Source: SAR202 cluster bacterium (GTDB lineage: Bacteria; Chloroflexota; Dehalococcoidia; Lucifugimonadales; UBA2962). From it: 38,879 nt of DNA. Made by a program: the position numbers and the translations under genes. Where the stretch lies: the NCBI GenBank assembly GCA_022447925.1, contig JAKUTS010000012.1:1-38879 (forward strand), read 5' to 3'. Every line of letters starts with the position of its first letter. Positions within the stretch are counted from its first letter, which is position 1. A model generated the notes under the pieces. The model was not told the origin of the DNA and ran no database searches. It saw only the letters and a program-made list of their open reading frames with translations. This document shows, one piece after another, positions 1-9,575 of the stretch.

Positions 1-2
1 CA

Positions 3-326
3 AATACTGCCTGGGGCTCTCCAAATAGTCCAACTGCTCGCCTGAAATTCGATCCGAATTATGGTGATGAATACTGGAAAAGAACCCAGGCCATGGCCGC
101 ATTGGGACCCATTAATATTCCTTTAAATGATCGTATATTAATGTCTCTTGGCTTTGTTATGGCACATGAAGAAATTGATACTGCTATAGTTGGCACAAGA
201 AATCCAGAACACCTAAGGTCTAATATAGATTTATTTAATAACCACCTTCCGATCGATGATGCTGTTATTAAGGAGCTATATAAACGATGGAACGAATTAG
301 ATGACGGCTGGATAGGACAAATGTAA
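3..326 (+). CDS. Aldo/keto reductase, C-terminal fragment (5' end outside window)
   Basis: The reading frame is open from the left edge, so this is the last ~107 residues of a gene that begins upstream; the internal ATG at 93 is not the start. The stretch IDTAIVGTRNPEHLRSNI is the typical C-terminal NADPH-phosphate-binding loop of aldo/keto reductases (AKRs), and the tail with ELYKRWNEL and DDGWIGQM fits the last helices of that fold. The family reduces aldehydes or ketones with NAD(P)H in the cytoplasm; the substrate cannot be told from this fragment. The stop lies 7 bp from the end of the convergent peptidase gene, leaving no room for a separate terminator. Confidence 0.85.
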   Translation, partial: NTAWGSPNSPTARLKFDPNYGDEYWKRTQAMAALGPINIPLNDRILMSLGFVMAHEEIDTAIVGTRNPEHLRSNIDLFNNHLPIDDAVIKELYKRWNELDDGWIGQM

Positions 327-333
327 TTATTAA

Positions 334-2295
334 CTATTCTTCAGCATTATGAATATACACATCCTGTATATCTTCCGCCAGTTTGAATTTAAATATTTTT
401 GAATAGAAAAATAGCTCTGCTTCAAGCGTTCTTTTTATATTTGCGGCTTGCCTGAAACCATGCTGCTCACCTTCATAGGCAATATAGGCTACTTGCATAT
501 TTCTGTCTTTAAGGGCCTGAACCATCATTTCAGCTTGATTTGGCGGAACAACTTTATCTTCTAATCCCTGAAAAAGAATTACTGGCGCAGAAATGTTCTT
601 AATATTGTTTATTGGCGACCTTTCCTTCCAAACAGAAACGCCAGAGGGGTAAGGGGCAATCAATCGATCTAAATACTTGGATTCAAATTTGTGGGTATCT
701 CTAGCCAAGGCTTCGAGATCCGTTACGCCATAAAAGCTGGCTCCCGCTTTGAAAACATTGCTAGATGCAAGCGTTGCCAACACAGTAAATCCGCCCGCAC
801 TTCCTCCATCAATAGCAATACTATCTTTATTCACTCTTCCATGTTTAATCAAATATAAAGCGCCGTTAATACAGTCTGCCACATCTACTTCACCCCAACT
901 TCCATCAAGCCTACGACGGTACTCTGTGCCATAACCCGTAGACCCGCCATAATTGATGTCCAGTACTGCAAAGCCTCGTGTTGTCCAATACTGGATTCCT
1001 TGGTTTAGAGAAGATCCGGTGGCACCTGTGGGGCCTCCGTGAATTTTTACCAATAATGGCGGTTTAGAATTTACGAGTCCTTGATACTTACGATTTTGTG
1101 GTGGATAGAAAAATCCATGTGCGGTCAGGTTGTTTTCAGTCGGAAATTCTATCGACTCAGGGATCGATATATCATCTATATGCATAGTATCTGCAATAGG
1201 TCGGCTTATTTTAGTGTGACCCTGACCGCTTAGTTTTAAAGATACTACTGCTGGACTAGATTTTGGAGATCCAGCCTTGAATGCCACTACCCCGTCAGAG
1301 TAATTTATTGAAGAATACTCTGTGTATGGCAAATCAATCTTGGTCAACTTTTTAGACAGCAGGTCTATGCAACCCAAGTACCAACGACTATCACTGGTGT
1401 AGGCACAAAAAATCGTTTTGGAAGACGTAAACTGGTAGGTCTTCATGCCGAAAACCCACATCGGAGTGGCAAACTCTGCATTCATAATAAGAACTGGTTC
1501 TGGACAAGGTCGTTCTGCAGCAGTATCTACGCTGTACAAATTCCACCAACCTGTACGATCAGAAACATAAAACAAACTGTCTTCATACTCTGGATGCCAT
1601 TCCGGCTGGAATATAGCTTCTGTATTTCCTCCAGCTACCAGACGGCGATTTTTGATACCGTCTTTATCAAGATCTCCCACCCATAATTCACAACCATCCC
1701 AGGGCATTAAGGGGTGGTTCCACTGTAGCCAAGCTAATTTTTTACCTGACAGGTTAATTCTTGCATTTGAATAGAAGTCAGCTCCAGAAACCAATACTTC
1801 GGGCTTAGTCTGAGAAGGTCTGCTCAAGGACAACCTTACTATACGGTTTATTGGTTCATTTCCTGAATCTCGGCTATGGGATTCATTTATGCAAATCAAT
1901 TTACCTGAATTTTTATCAACTTTAATGTCCGCAAAACGCTGAGTGGTGTCGTTAGAAGTTATTGCAACAGGTTCCCCTGATTTGTCTTGCCGATATATTC
2001 TTTGGTCGGCAAAGTTAGAATAGTAAATTATTCCTCCCGAAACATCATAAGATCCGCCACCGTATTCATGTACTCTAGTCCTGGCGCTGTGCCTTTGATC
2101 AATAACATCTACCATAGATCCATTTCTGTCGAGCCGCACAATCACGCTTCTTCCTTTTTCACTAGGCCTGCCTTCAATCCAGTATATGTCTGCATCATCC
2201 ATAATGACTTGGCTTAGACTTATTGAGCCATCAGCTATTTTTGTAGCGCTAACTGAAGATTTCCAGCTTCCGTATTTTGCCAGTATCTTAGCCAT
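334..2295 (-). CDS. S9 family serine peptidase (prolyl oligopeptidase / acylaminoacyl-peptidase type)
   Basis: This 653-residue protein has an N-terminal beta-propeller-like region (about 1-370, with WD40/PD40-like segments such as FQPEWHPEYEDSLFYVSDR) and a C-terminal alpha/beta hydrolase domain. The catalytic triad is visible: Ser499 in GGSAGG, Asp580 in QGLEDKVVPP and His612 in EGEQHGF. HGGPTGATG around 419-427 is the oxyanion-hole loop. The family cleaves short peptides or removes N-terminal (acyl)amino acids. No signal peptide is seen, so it is probably cytoplasmic. The ATG start overlaps the end of the upstream protease gene by 8 bp, which suggests translational coupling; the two probably work together in peptide turnover (inference). 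The length is usual for the family. Confidence 0.93.
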   Translation of the reverse strand: MAKILAKYGSWKSSVSATKIADGSISLSQVIMDDADIYWIEGRPSEKGRSVIVRLDRNGSMVDVIDQRHSARTRVHEYGGGSYDVSGGIIYYSNFADQRIYRQDKSGEPVAITSNDTTQRFADIKVDKNSGKLICINESHSRDSGNEPINRIVRLSLSRPSQTKPEVLVSGADFYSNARINLSGKKLAWLQWNHPLMPWDGCELWVGDLDKDGIKNRRLVAGGNTEAIFQPEWHPEYEDSLFYVSDRTGWWNLYSVDTAAERPCPEPVLIMNAEFATPMWVFGMKTYQFTSSKTIFCAYTSDSRWYLGCIDLLSKKLTKIDLPYTEYSSINYSDGVVAFKAGSPKSSPAVVSLKLSGQGHTKISRPIADTMHIDDISIPESIEFPTENNLTAHGFFYPPQNRKYQGLVNSKPPLLVKIHGGPTGATGSSLNQGIQYWTTRGFAVLDINYGGSTGYGTEYRRRLDGSWGEVDVADCINGALYLIKHGRVNKDSIAIDGGSAGGFTVLATLASSNVFKAGASFYGVTDLEALARDTHKFESKYLDRLIAPYPSGVSVWKERSPINNIKNISAPVILFQGLEDKVVPPNQAEMMVQALKDRNMQVAYIAYEGEQHGFRQAANIKRTLEAELFFYSKIFKFKLAEDIQDVYIHNAEE

Positions 2296-4849
2296 CTGTG
2301 TTGTCTTGGCCTTCCTTAGTTTTTTCGGTCAAACTGGACACCATCCAAATATTCGATTGGCCGTCAGGATTAATGGTATATCTGCCTTTGATTAGTTGGT
2401 TTTTTGCAAGTATTCCTGAAAAGTGAAGCTTGTCCATTGGGATTCCAGAATTATTCAGCATTGTTGATTCGTTAAATTCGGCTGAAAACTCAATGTAATC
2501 CCCATTTACCTTTCCTGTTAATTCGCTCTCTTGTTTTTCATTATTCGCATTAGTTATCAACACTGTTCCACTTAAAGATGAGCCTTGCTTTAACAGGGTT
2601 AGCTCCATCGAACGCACAGTTTGTTGTTCATTTTGGGAATCAATCAAATAAGGGTCAATCATTACGCCTCTAAAGTCGCCTATTTTAGTTAGGTCTTGAT
2701 TCTCTGACAATTGAGATGTTGTAAATGAAGATAACAAGTTATTAACCATTTGTCGTAATTGTTCATCTCCATTAGAGAAAACAACTGTTCCAAATGCTCC
2801 AGCTAACTGTTGGCCAGGCCCTTTGGTTGTTGCCACTACTTCATATCGCTCCTTATTTAAATCTATGTGCAACATCTCAACATATGATTGATCATTCACA
2901 ATAACTGTATGTAGCCTGGAGTCCGCCAGCTGGACTGGACCTTCGATGCTAGTTGGTTGATAAACCAATTCGTATGCGGCCTTCCTTTGAATTGACCAAT
3001 CCAACAAAGTTTCTTCGACAGGCTCATTTAACCTCCGTATTATCAGGGTTGTTGAGCCTGCCTGATCGTATATTCTGTGATCGGTAACCAAAATTGTTTC
3101 TTCGTATTTTCGATCTGTTTCTTCAAGCTGAACTATTGTCCAATTTATCGGAAACTCTATTTGCCAACCACGTTTCTCGCTTACTATTTTCCGCTCGAGC
3201 GAGAACCGATCTACAGGCTCTGTTTCAAAGTTATTTAGCCAAATAAACGCACTAATAAAAGCCTCTAAGTCTCTTAGGCTGTATTTGGCATTGTATTCAC
3301 AAGTGTCGGCTAATAAATTTAAATATAATTTCCAGTTATCTCTAAGATACACCGAGGCCCATTCATATCCATGTAAATCACAAGAGCCTCCACCCAATCC
3401 TAGGTACTCATACGATATTCCGCCAATGTCACCAGTTAGTGATTTCTCGGATTCCGAAATTATAGAAAACCCCGGCGTTGTTGAAAGTCTAAATTCTTTT
3501 AGGGCAGCTATCGCCTCCTGGGTTGTGTTTCCGACAAAGGATTCTCCATTAACTATTTCATAAGTGGAGTCTGTTACAGTAATAGACACATAGCCATTAC
3601 CCACAACTTCTCCATTGTCCGAGGTAATAGAAAATCTATCTAAAGTGTCATCTTCTCTGGCATAAAATTGAGTGTCCTGAGAATATGACCAGGCTGTTGG
3701 AAGTGCAACCAGATAACGTGATTCTAGGTCGAGGTAGGTTGTCCATTCAGTAGATACAATATTTTCCTCATACAAAAAACTAACCTGGTCTATTTGATAG
3801 GCCATAATTAAGCCTGCAACCAAATTACTCGGAACTGCATAATTTACACCGATTAACCGGGTCGAAGGGTCAATAATAGTGCTGGTATAGTAATCCCTTC
3901 TTGCAGTTACCCCAACTACTTCCCCTTCGGCGTTTAATAGCGGACCTCCGCTATTGCCAGCATTTGTTGCGATTTCGGTATGAATAAACTGTCGTCCATC
4001 AGTCAGTCGAGTCGTTGAAAAAACTCCTGTGTTGATTGTTGGATTTAAGCCAAACTCTTTCTCAGTAGATTCACCTAAATATGGATAGCCGATTGATATT
4101 AGCCATTCTCCAGGGAAAAGCTTGCTGGAATCTGCAAAGGCAAGGTATTCAAATTTATTTTCATTCCCTGGTTGAGGTGGGTTTATTTGCAATAAAGCAA
4201 TATCCTGACAGGGGTATATTGCAACTAGCGTTGCCTCCCGTTCGCCTATTTCAGCGTTCTTTAATGAATACTGACTACCTGTATCAGCCTCGTAGCACAT
4301 AGTCGCTTCCATTTCATCAGTTACTGTACTCACAACATGTGCATTCGTGACCACTAAGCCATCAGAGTTTACGAGAAATCCAGTACCCGCGTTTTCCACT
4401 TCGACGATTGCTGAGCCAGAATTATTCGTAACACCCAATACATCTAGCGGAAATGAAGTGTCTATAGTTGAATTTGGGGTTGGGGTTGCGACTAAAATTA
4501 CCTCGACTTCTTTAATCACCTCCACAGGAACTTCGACTTCCTTAATCACCTCGACAGGAACTTCGACTTCCTTAATCACCTCGACAGGAACTTCGACTTC
4601 CTTAATCACCTCCACAGGAACTTCGACTTCCTTAATTAAAACTTCAGGTTCTGGCCTAGGTAGCGCAGCAATAAAATCCAACCTGGCCTCGATAGTAGCT
4701 TCAATATCAGGTGTAGCAGGGATTGTTAGTTTTTCTCTTGACTCATTAAAGGGTTCATACTCACGATTACATGACCATAAGAAAATAACCGTCGCCAAAA
4801 CGGCTATAGTTAGAATAAATTTTATTGAAAAAGCTGCAAGATTTGACAA
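2288..4849 (-). CDS. HtrA/trypsin-like serine protease lipoprotein with EVPVEVIKEV repeat linker
   Basis: An 853-residue surface protease. The N-terminus has a membrane segment (about 8-24) ending in the lipobox LWSC, so Cys27 should be lipidated. Residues 71-118 hold a valine/glutamate repeat (period 10). The trypsin-like domain follows at about 145-345 with His171 (VTNAHVV), Asp216 (CQDIALLQ) and Ser300 (GNSGGPLL). I see no PDZ domain of the DegP kind; instead there are about 500 further residues, probably two or three beta-rich domains I cannot name. The start is TTG at 4849 because no ATG lies between it and the lipobox; a weak GGAAAG precedes it. It is first in an overlapping pair with the S9 peptidase. 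It most likely acts outside the membrane on misfolded or external proteins (inference). Confidence 0.88.
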   Translation of the reverse strand: MSNLAAFSIKFILTIAVLATVIFLWSCNREYEPFNESREKLTIPATPDIEATIEARLDFIAALPRPEPEVLIKEVEVPVEVIKEVEVPVEVIKEVEVPVEVIKEVEVPVEVIKEVEVILVATPTPNSTIDTSFPLDVLGVTNNSGSAIVEVENAGTGFLVNSDGLVVTNAHVVSTVTDEMEATMCYEADTGSQYSLKNAEIGEREATLVAIYPCQDIALLQINPPQPGNENKFEYLAFADSSKLFPGEWLISIGYPYLGESTEKEFGLNPTINTGVFSTTRLTDGRQFIHTEIATNAGNSGGPLLNAEGEVVGVTARRDYYTSTIIDPSTRLIGVNYAVPSNLVAGLIMAYQIDQVSFLYEENIVSTEWTTYLDLESRYLVALPTAWSYSQDTQFYAREDDTLDRFSITSDNGEVVGNGYVSITVTDSTYEIVNGESFVGNTTQEAIAALKEFRLSTTPGFSIISESEKSLTGDIGGISYEYLGLGGGSCDLHGYEWASVYLRDNWKLYLNLLADTCEYNAKYSLRDLEAFISAFIWLNNFETEPVDRFSLERKIVSEKRGWQIEFPINWTIVQLEETDRKYEETILVTDHRIYDQAGSTTLIIRRLNEPVEETLLDWSIQRKAAYELVYQPTSIEGPVQLADSRLHTVIVNDQSYVEMLHIDLNKERYEVVATTKGPGQQLAGAFGTVVFSNGDEQLRQMVNNLLSSFTTSQLSENQDLTKIGDFRGVMIDPYLIDSQNEQQTVRSMELTLLKQGSSLSGTVLITNANNEKQESELTGKVNGDYIEFSAEFNESTMLNNSGIPMDKLHFSGILAKNQLIKGRYTINPDGQSNIWMVSSLTEKTKEGQDNTDG
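4496..4639 (-). repeat. 30-bp tandem repeat encoding EVPVEVIKEV
   Basis: About four and a half copies of a 30-bp unit lie inside the protease gene and encode residues 71-118, between the lipidated N-terminus and the protease domain. Copies are nearly identical at the DNA level (mainly tcgaca versus tccaca differences), which suggests recent slippage or gene conversion. The alternating V/E/K/P composition is typical of an extended spacer that could hold the catalytic domain away from the membrane. Confidence 0.9.
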
Positions 4850-4908
4850 AATTTATCTTTCCGGAACTGTAAAAAGAATCGTTTATTCAATATAAGTTTA
4901 CTAATTGC

Positions 4909-4916
4909 ATTATACT
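4909..4916. promoter_or_regulatory. Overlapping divergent -10 elements between protease operon and sbcC
   Basis: The octamer ATTATACT reads as TATACT on the plus strand (4911-4916) and as a perfect TATAAT on the minus strand (4909-4914). The plus-strand element ends 6 bp before the likely sbcC ATG, so that mRNA would be leaderless. The minus-strand element would start transcription about 53 nt before the protease TTG start. No convincing -35 was found for either side. Assignment as promoters is inference. Confidence 0.4.
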
Positions 4917-4922
4917 GGCTTC

Positions 4923-7493
4923 ATGATTCCCATTACGCTGTCAATTAAAAACTTTATGTGCTATCGAGAGCCTCCAATACTCAACTTAGAGGCAGTTCAG
5001 GTGGCATGCCTTTGCGGTAGAAATGGACATGGCAAATCAGCATTGCTTGACGCAATTACATGGGCTGTTTGGGGCCAAGCGCGGACAAGAACTCAAGATG
5101 AATTGATCCATCAAGGTCAAACGGACATGGTTGTTGACCTAGAATTCTCTGCCCGGGGACAAACTTATAAAATCAGTCGTCGCCATTCTCGGAAACGAGG
5201 AAAACAAGGCGCTTCATCATTAGAGCTTCAGGTATTTTCTGATGGTGTATTTGTTCCAATTACAGGTAATACAATACGGGAGACCGAAACAGCTGTGAAA
5301 ACCTTGCTAAACATGGATTATGACACATTTGTAAACACAGCTTTTCTCCTGCAAGGTAAAGCTGATTTATTTAGCTCATCAACACCGGCCCGAAGAAAGG
5401 AAACCCTTGCAGAGGTATTGGGGCTAAGGTACTACGATTCACTAGCAGTTAAATCGCGCGAATTAGCGAGAGAGCAAGATAAATTGATAGCATCAATAGA
5501 CTCGACTGTGGCATTTCAATCGGAGGAGCTAGAAAAAAAGGGCGTATATGAGACAGATTTATCAAGTGCTCAAAATAAACTAAATAGCCTAGAAAAATCC
5601 TTACGGTTAGCTCTGTCAGAAAAATCGGTTATCGAGTCTAAAATTGATAAGTTAAAACTAACGGAAACTACGATCGAATCGAATCGAGGTCGAATTAATT
5701 CTGCGAAAGCTGAGCTCCAACAGCTACAACTCTCCGTAGATCGTTTTCAAGCGGAACTGGCAGAAGCAGAGAAGCTGCAACTCAAAGAATTAGAAATTGG
5801 CAAAAACTATTCCGCGCTCCAAGATGCTTTGTCTGAAGAAAAACTAATTTCTAAAAAAGGATTTAAGCATAAAGATCTATCTGGTGCTGCTACTAACCTA
5901 AAACAGTCTATTGACATTGAAGCCACGCGATTAAATGAGAGGATCCAGTCAACCCAAAAACAGATAAATGATCTGTCTATGTTATCTGAAAACCTGCCTA
6001 AGCTAACTAAAGATGTTGGCAGAATTGACCAGCAAAAATCCGATTTAGAGAAGCTAAAATCAACTTCTGAAGAATTAGACAAGTCTATCTCCGCATTGGA
6101 AACGAGGTCGGCGGTTTTAAATAGTGAAAATTCTTTATTAAAACAAACAATGGATGAAACAAGACAAAAATATGATTACCTTCAATTAGATGAGGCAGTG
6201 TGCCCCGTTTGTAGTGCGGCTCTCGGAGACACCAAGGTTGAAAAGTTGCGCTTAGAATACGAATCCTCTGGAGCTCAAGCAAAAGCCGCTTACTTGAAAA
6301 ACCAGAATCAGATAGCCGAAGTTGAAAAAGAAACATTAAGTGATCAAGCCAAGCTTTCTGAAATAAATAAGAATGCTGCAAAAATGCACAATGAGATTTC
6401 CAGCAAAGAAGATTCGCTAAGACGTGACATTGCTACTGCAGAAAACGCTAATGCTAATAGGCAGAGCCTACAGGCTGAATTGTCTTCGCTTCAGTCTAGC
6501 ATTTCTAGTAGTTCGTTTTGCAAATCAGAAAAACTCGAGCTTGCCAAGATAAATGATGAACTAAATTCATTAAAATATGATGCTGTGCGACATGATGATC
6601 TAATTAAATTGATCGAGTCTCTCCATCCTTACGAAGATGCAATGCGACAATTAAACCATGCCAAAGGTTCGATCGACAAACTCAACGAAAATATAACGCA
6701 ATCTAGCAGACTCCTGCAAAATCGCTCCTTGGAAATAAAACAGGCTAATCAAGAAATTATGGATCTAGAAAAAGGTCTAGTTGAGCTGCCAGAAATTACT
6801 CGCCGACATCAAGGCATCACGGTCCAGGTCGAAGGGCTTGAAAAACAGCGGGCTCATTTGTCCGAAGAAACAGGCAGGCTGAGAGAGCGACTTGACCATT
6901 GCGAAAGATTAGAAAGCCAGATCAATAAACAAATGAAGGCAAGACGCGTGTCAGAAAAGGAGAGTCGCCTACTCAACGACTTGGCCGGAGCATTCGGACC
7001 TAACGGCATCCAGGCAATGATAATTGAAACCGCTATTCCCCAAATTCAAGATGAGGCAAACGAGATGCTTTTCAGGCTTACCGATGGAGGCCTTTCAATA
7101 AGGTTTGATCTAACTGAAGGCCGAAAGGATCGTAGTACTGGCAGCCCTTCAGAGCAGCTAGAAATTCGTGTTAGCGACGAAATGGGAACAAGAAGTTATG
7201 AAACATTTAGCGGTGGCGAATCTTTCAGAATAAATTTTGCCATACGCATCGCTCTCTCAAAAGTTCTTGCTAGTCGATCGGGTGCGCCTCTTCCAATACT
7301 CTTCATCGATGAAGGATTCGGTTCACAGGATGAATTTGGACAAGATCGCCTCAAGGAAGCTATTAATTTTATTCGTGATGACTTCGAGAAGATTTTAGTT
7401 ATCACGCATATTGAAGAAATTAAGGATGCGTTTCCGGCGCGAATAGAAGTTGAAAAAACTCCATCCGGCTCAACGTTTAAGCTGGTCTCTTAG
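4923..7493 (+). CDS. sbcC: SbcC/Rad50-type SMC-like DNA repair ATPase
   Basis: An 856-residue Rad50-like ATPase. Walker A is GRNGHGKS at about 32-39; the ABC signature FSGGES is near 762-767; Walker B (LPILFIDEGFGSQDE) follows at about 790-803. Between them are two long coiled coils joined at a zinc hook CPVC (Cys427 and Cys430), which dimerises these proteins through a shared zinc ion. In its family SbcC works with the nuclease SbcD/Mre11 to open hairpins and process DNA ends; no sbcD is in this window. A TTG six codons earlier is possible, but MIPITLSIKNF matches the usual N-terminus, so ATG 4923 is preferred. No Shine-Dalgarno is seen and a -10-like TATACT sits just upstream, so the message may be leaderless. 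The CYTH gene follows at once. Confidence 0.93.
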   Translation: MIPITLSIKNFMCYREPPILNLEAVQVACLCGRNGHGKSALLDAITWAVWGQARTRTQDELIHQGQTDMVVDLEFSARGQTYKISRRHSRKRGKQGASSLELQVFSDGVFVPITGNTIRETETAVKTLLNMDYDTFVNTAFLLQGKADLFSSSTPARRKETLAEVLGLRYYDSLAVKSRELAREQDKLIASIDSTVAFQSEELEKKGVYETDLSSAQNKLNSLEKSLRLALSEKSVIESKIDKLKLTETTIESNRGRINSAKAELQQLQLSVDRFQAELAEAEKLQLKELEIGKNYSALQDALSEEKLISKKGFKHKDLSGAATNLKQSIDIEATRLNERIQSTQKQINDLSMLSENLPKLTKDVGRIDQQKSDLEKLKSTSEELDKSISALETRSAVLNSENSLLKQTMDETRQKYDYLQLDEAVCPVCSAALGDTKVEKLRLEYESSGAQAKAAYLKNQNQIAEVEKETLSDQAKLSEINKNAAKMHNEISSKEDSLRRDIATAENANANRQSLQAELSSLQSSISSSSFCKSEKLELAKINDELNSLKYDAVRHDDLIKLIESLHPYEDAMRQLNHAKGSIDKLNENITQSSRLLQNRSLEIKQANQEIMDLEKGLVELPEITRRHQGITVQVEGLEKQRAHLSEETGRLRERLDHCERLESQINKQMKARRVSEKESRLLNDLAGAFGPNGIQAMIIETAIPQIQDEANEMLFRLTDGGLSIRFDLTEGRKDRSTGSPSEQLEIRVSDEMGTRSYETFSGGESFRINFAIRIALSKVLASRSGAPLPILFIDEGFGSQDEFGQDRLKEAINFIRDDFEKILVITHIEEIKDAFPARIEVEKTPSGSTFKLVS

Positions 7494-7501
7494 AGGTGCC
7501 A

Positions 7502-8293
7502 ATGCCTGAAGATTTAATTAGCAATTACTTACCCGGTGAAAAAGAGTCTGTGATATTAATAAAAACGGGGTTGTCAAAGTTTTTACAGGAATTCAAATCA
7601 AACAGACTTTCTTTTCCAGGGCTCGAATTAGGATCACCTGTAATAATTAACGTGGAAGATGCTTATTTTGATACCCCTTCCAAAAACTTGAGTAACGCTC
7701 AATTGGCATTAAGGCTAAGAAAACAAGGAGATGTGGTCGTACTTGGCTTAAAGGGACGAGATCGCTGGACATGTTCTGGAGTTTCAAGAATCGAAGTCGA
7801 GGAATCGTGGTCAGCAAATGGGTTGGCAACCATATTACATTACCTTGAATTTTTAGGAGTAGCCCTGACACACCCCGGTGTTCCTATAGGCTCAGCCGAG
7901 CCAGCCAGCATACTAGGTTTAATGGGCATGAAAACAATTCAAAACAGATCATTAGAAAGAACATTATGGCCGTTATCGGATACGGCGAACAATAAAACTT
8001 GCTCTTTAGGACTAGATATAGTGACATTAAATCTCTCTAACAACCCGGTTAAGTTTGGGGAAATAGAAATAGAGCTCACCAATGGGCCAGTTAACTCTAT
8101 TCAAAACGTATTCGATACTCTCATATATAATTACCCTGAATCGCTTCAGCCTTGGCAATATAGCAAGCTTCAAACAGGCGCTGCTATTGAGACTTTGTCT
8201 AAGTCATCTAATTGCAGTATTGCTGATGAAAATGGTGAATTAACACCTAATGGCATAAAGCAAATTGAACAGCTCTTAAGAAAACCGCATTGA
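7502..8293 (+). CDS. CYTH-domain protein (triphosphate tunnel metalloenzyme family)
   Basis: A 263-residue protein with the CYTH pattern: YFDTPSKNLSNAQLALRLRK (about 55-75), then VVLGLKG and RIEVEESW, and the late strand FGEIEIEL. Members hydrolyse triphosphates or polyphosphate in a metal-lined tunnel. The usual N-terminal ExExK motif appears here as EKESV, so the lysine is not conserved, which raises doubt about normal catalysis. ATG 7502 is chosen because GAGG at 7493-7496 lies 5 bp before it; a GTG at 7496 is the alternative. It follows the sbcC stop by 8 bp and is probably cotranscribed with it. The last ~60 residues are not clearly part of the domain. Confidence 0.72.
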   Translation: MPEDLISNYLPGEKESVILIKTGLSKFLQEFKSNRLSFPGLELGSPVIINVEDAYFDTPSKNLSNAQLALRLRKQGDVVVLGLKGRDRWTCSGVSRIEVEESWSANGLATILHYLEFLGVALTHPGVPIGSAEPASILGLMGMKTIQNRSLERTLWPLSDTANNKTCSLGLDIVTLNLSNNPVKFGEIEIELTNGPVNSIQNVFDTLIYNYPESLQPWQYSKLQTGAAIETLSKSSNCSIADENGELTPNGIKQIEQLLRKPH

Positions 8294-8342
8294 CGGGCTG
8301 AAGCCACGCTGCTGACAGCTTGTTAAATGTTTGGAGGCAATA

Positions 8343-9575
8343 TTGATAAAAATATTAGGTGGATATCAAACTGATTTTGCCAGAAACTGGGGCAAAGAAG
8401 GAGTGTCTATTGTTGAAGCATTTAAAGAGTGTGTAAACGGAGCTCTCGAGTCAAGCCATTTGAATGCAAGCGATATCCAAACGATCCATGTTGGAAATGC
8501 GGCAGCTGAGTTGTTTCTTTCACAGGGACATCTAGGCGCTTTAGCAATCGAAGCGGACTCTTCACTAAGAGGCTTGCCGTCAGTAAGGCATGAGGCGGCA
8601 TGCGCTTCGGGAAGTGTAGCAACTCTTGCGGCCTCAGCGGAACTGGAGGCTGGAAGATATCAAGTCGCATTAGTTATTGGAATCGAACAAATGAAAACAG
8701 TTGATCCGCTAAAATGCGGGGAGTTCCTGGGAACGGCGGCGTGGTACGATCGGGAGGCTAAGGGGATTGATTTTCCATTTCCCAAACTGTTTGGACAGCT
8801 AGGTAGTGAATATATAGCTCGATTTAGCCTGAATAATGAACACTATGCTGAGTGCCAATCTTACTTATCAGACCTTATGTTCAATAATGCTCGCCTTAAT
8901 GGGAAGGCTCAAACAAGAGATTGGGATATAGAAAACATGTCAGATAAATTGACTGCCAAGATATCTCCAGAAATCAGCGTAAGGGATTGTTCACAGATAA
9001 CAGACGGAGCAGTTGCTTTAATAATTGCATCGGATCGGTTTGCTACTGAGCACGCCAAAACCCGGGGTATAAATTCTGATTCCATCCCTGCAATACTAGG
9101 CTGGGGGCACACCACAGCACCGATTGCATTATCAGACAAGCTATCGGAAAGTAAAAATAGTCGTTACGTATTGCCACATGCTCGCAAAGCTATAACCGAT
9201 GCATACGATCGCGCAGGTATTGACGGTCACTCAAGCCTCGATTCTTATGAATTTCATGACTGTTTTACAACTACATCCTATGCATCCTTAGATTTAGTCG
9301 GGCTGACAGAGCCTGGTAAAAACCATAATGCAATCGAAAACGGTTCGATAGAAAGGGATGGCCTATTGCCATTGAACCCAAGCGGAGGTTTAATTGGGGC
9401 CGGGCATCCAGTTGGTGCTACAGGGGTACGCCAATTGCTTGACAGTTATTTACAGGTTTCAGAGAAGGCAGGACCTTATCAAGTGAAATTAAAAAACAAA
9501 AATGTTCTTGCTGTTAACATGGGTGGCAGCGGCACCACCACGGTGGCAACGGTAATAGGAATGAATACGGCATGA
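8343..9575 (+). CDS. Thiolase family protein (SCP2/SCPx-type acetyl-CoA acyltransferase)
   Basis: A thiolase-fold enzyme of about 410 residues. The nucleophile Cys87 is in EAACASGS, His305 in the HDCF motif that marks SCP2-type thiolases, and His355 in GAGHPVGATG. The C-terminus has NMGGSG where classical thiolases carry a second catalytic cysteine. These enzymes cleave 3-ketoacyl-CoA with CoA, or run the reverse condensation. The start is TTG at 8343: GGAGG at 8332-8336 lies 6 bp before it and MIKILGGYQTDF is the normal thiolase N-terminus; an earlier TTG at 8331 would overlap that ribosome-binding site. The MaoC gene overlaps its stop, so the two probably act on the same acyl-CoA route (inference). 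The true acyl substrate is unknown. Confidence 0.9.
   Translation: MIKILGGYQTDFARNWGKEGVSIVEAFKECVNGALESSHLNASDIQTIHVGNAAAELFLSQGHLGALAIEADSSLRGLPSVRHEAACASGSVATLAASAELEAGRYQVALVIGIEQMKTVDPLKCGEFLGTAAWYDREAKGIDFPFPKLFGQLGSEYIARFSLNNEHYAECQSYLSDLMFNNARLNGKAQTRDWDIENMSDKLTAKISPEISVRDCSQITDGAVALIIASDRFATEHAKTRGINSDSIPAILGWGHTTAPIALSDKLSESKNSRYVLPHARKAITDAYDRAGIDGHSSLDSYEFHDCFTTTSYASLDLVGLTEPGKNHNAIENGSIERDGLLPLNPSGGLIGAGHPVGATGVRQLLDSYLQVSEKAGPYQVKLKNKNVLAVNMGGSGTTTVATVIGMNTA

Noticed and set aside
4347-4895. Plus-strand ORF with STSLITSTGT repeats
   Set aside because: It is the antisense shadow of the EVPVEVIKEV repeat in the protease gene.
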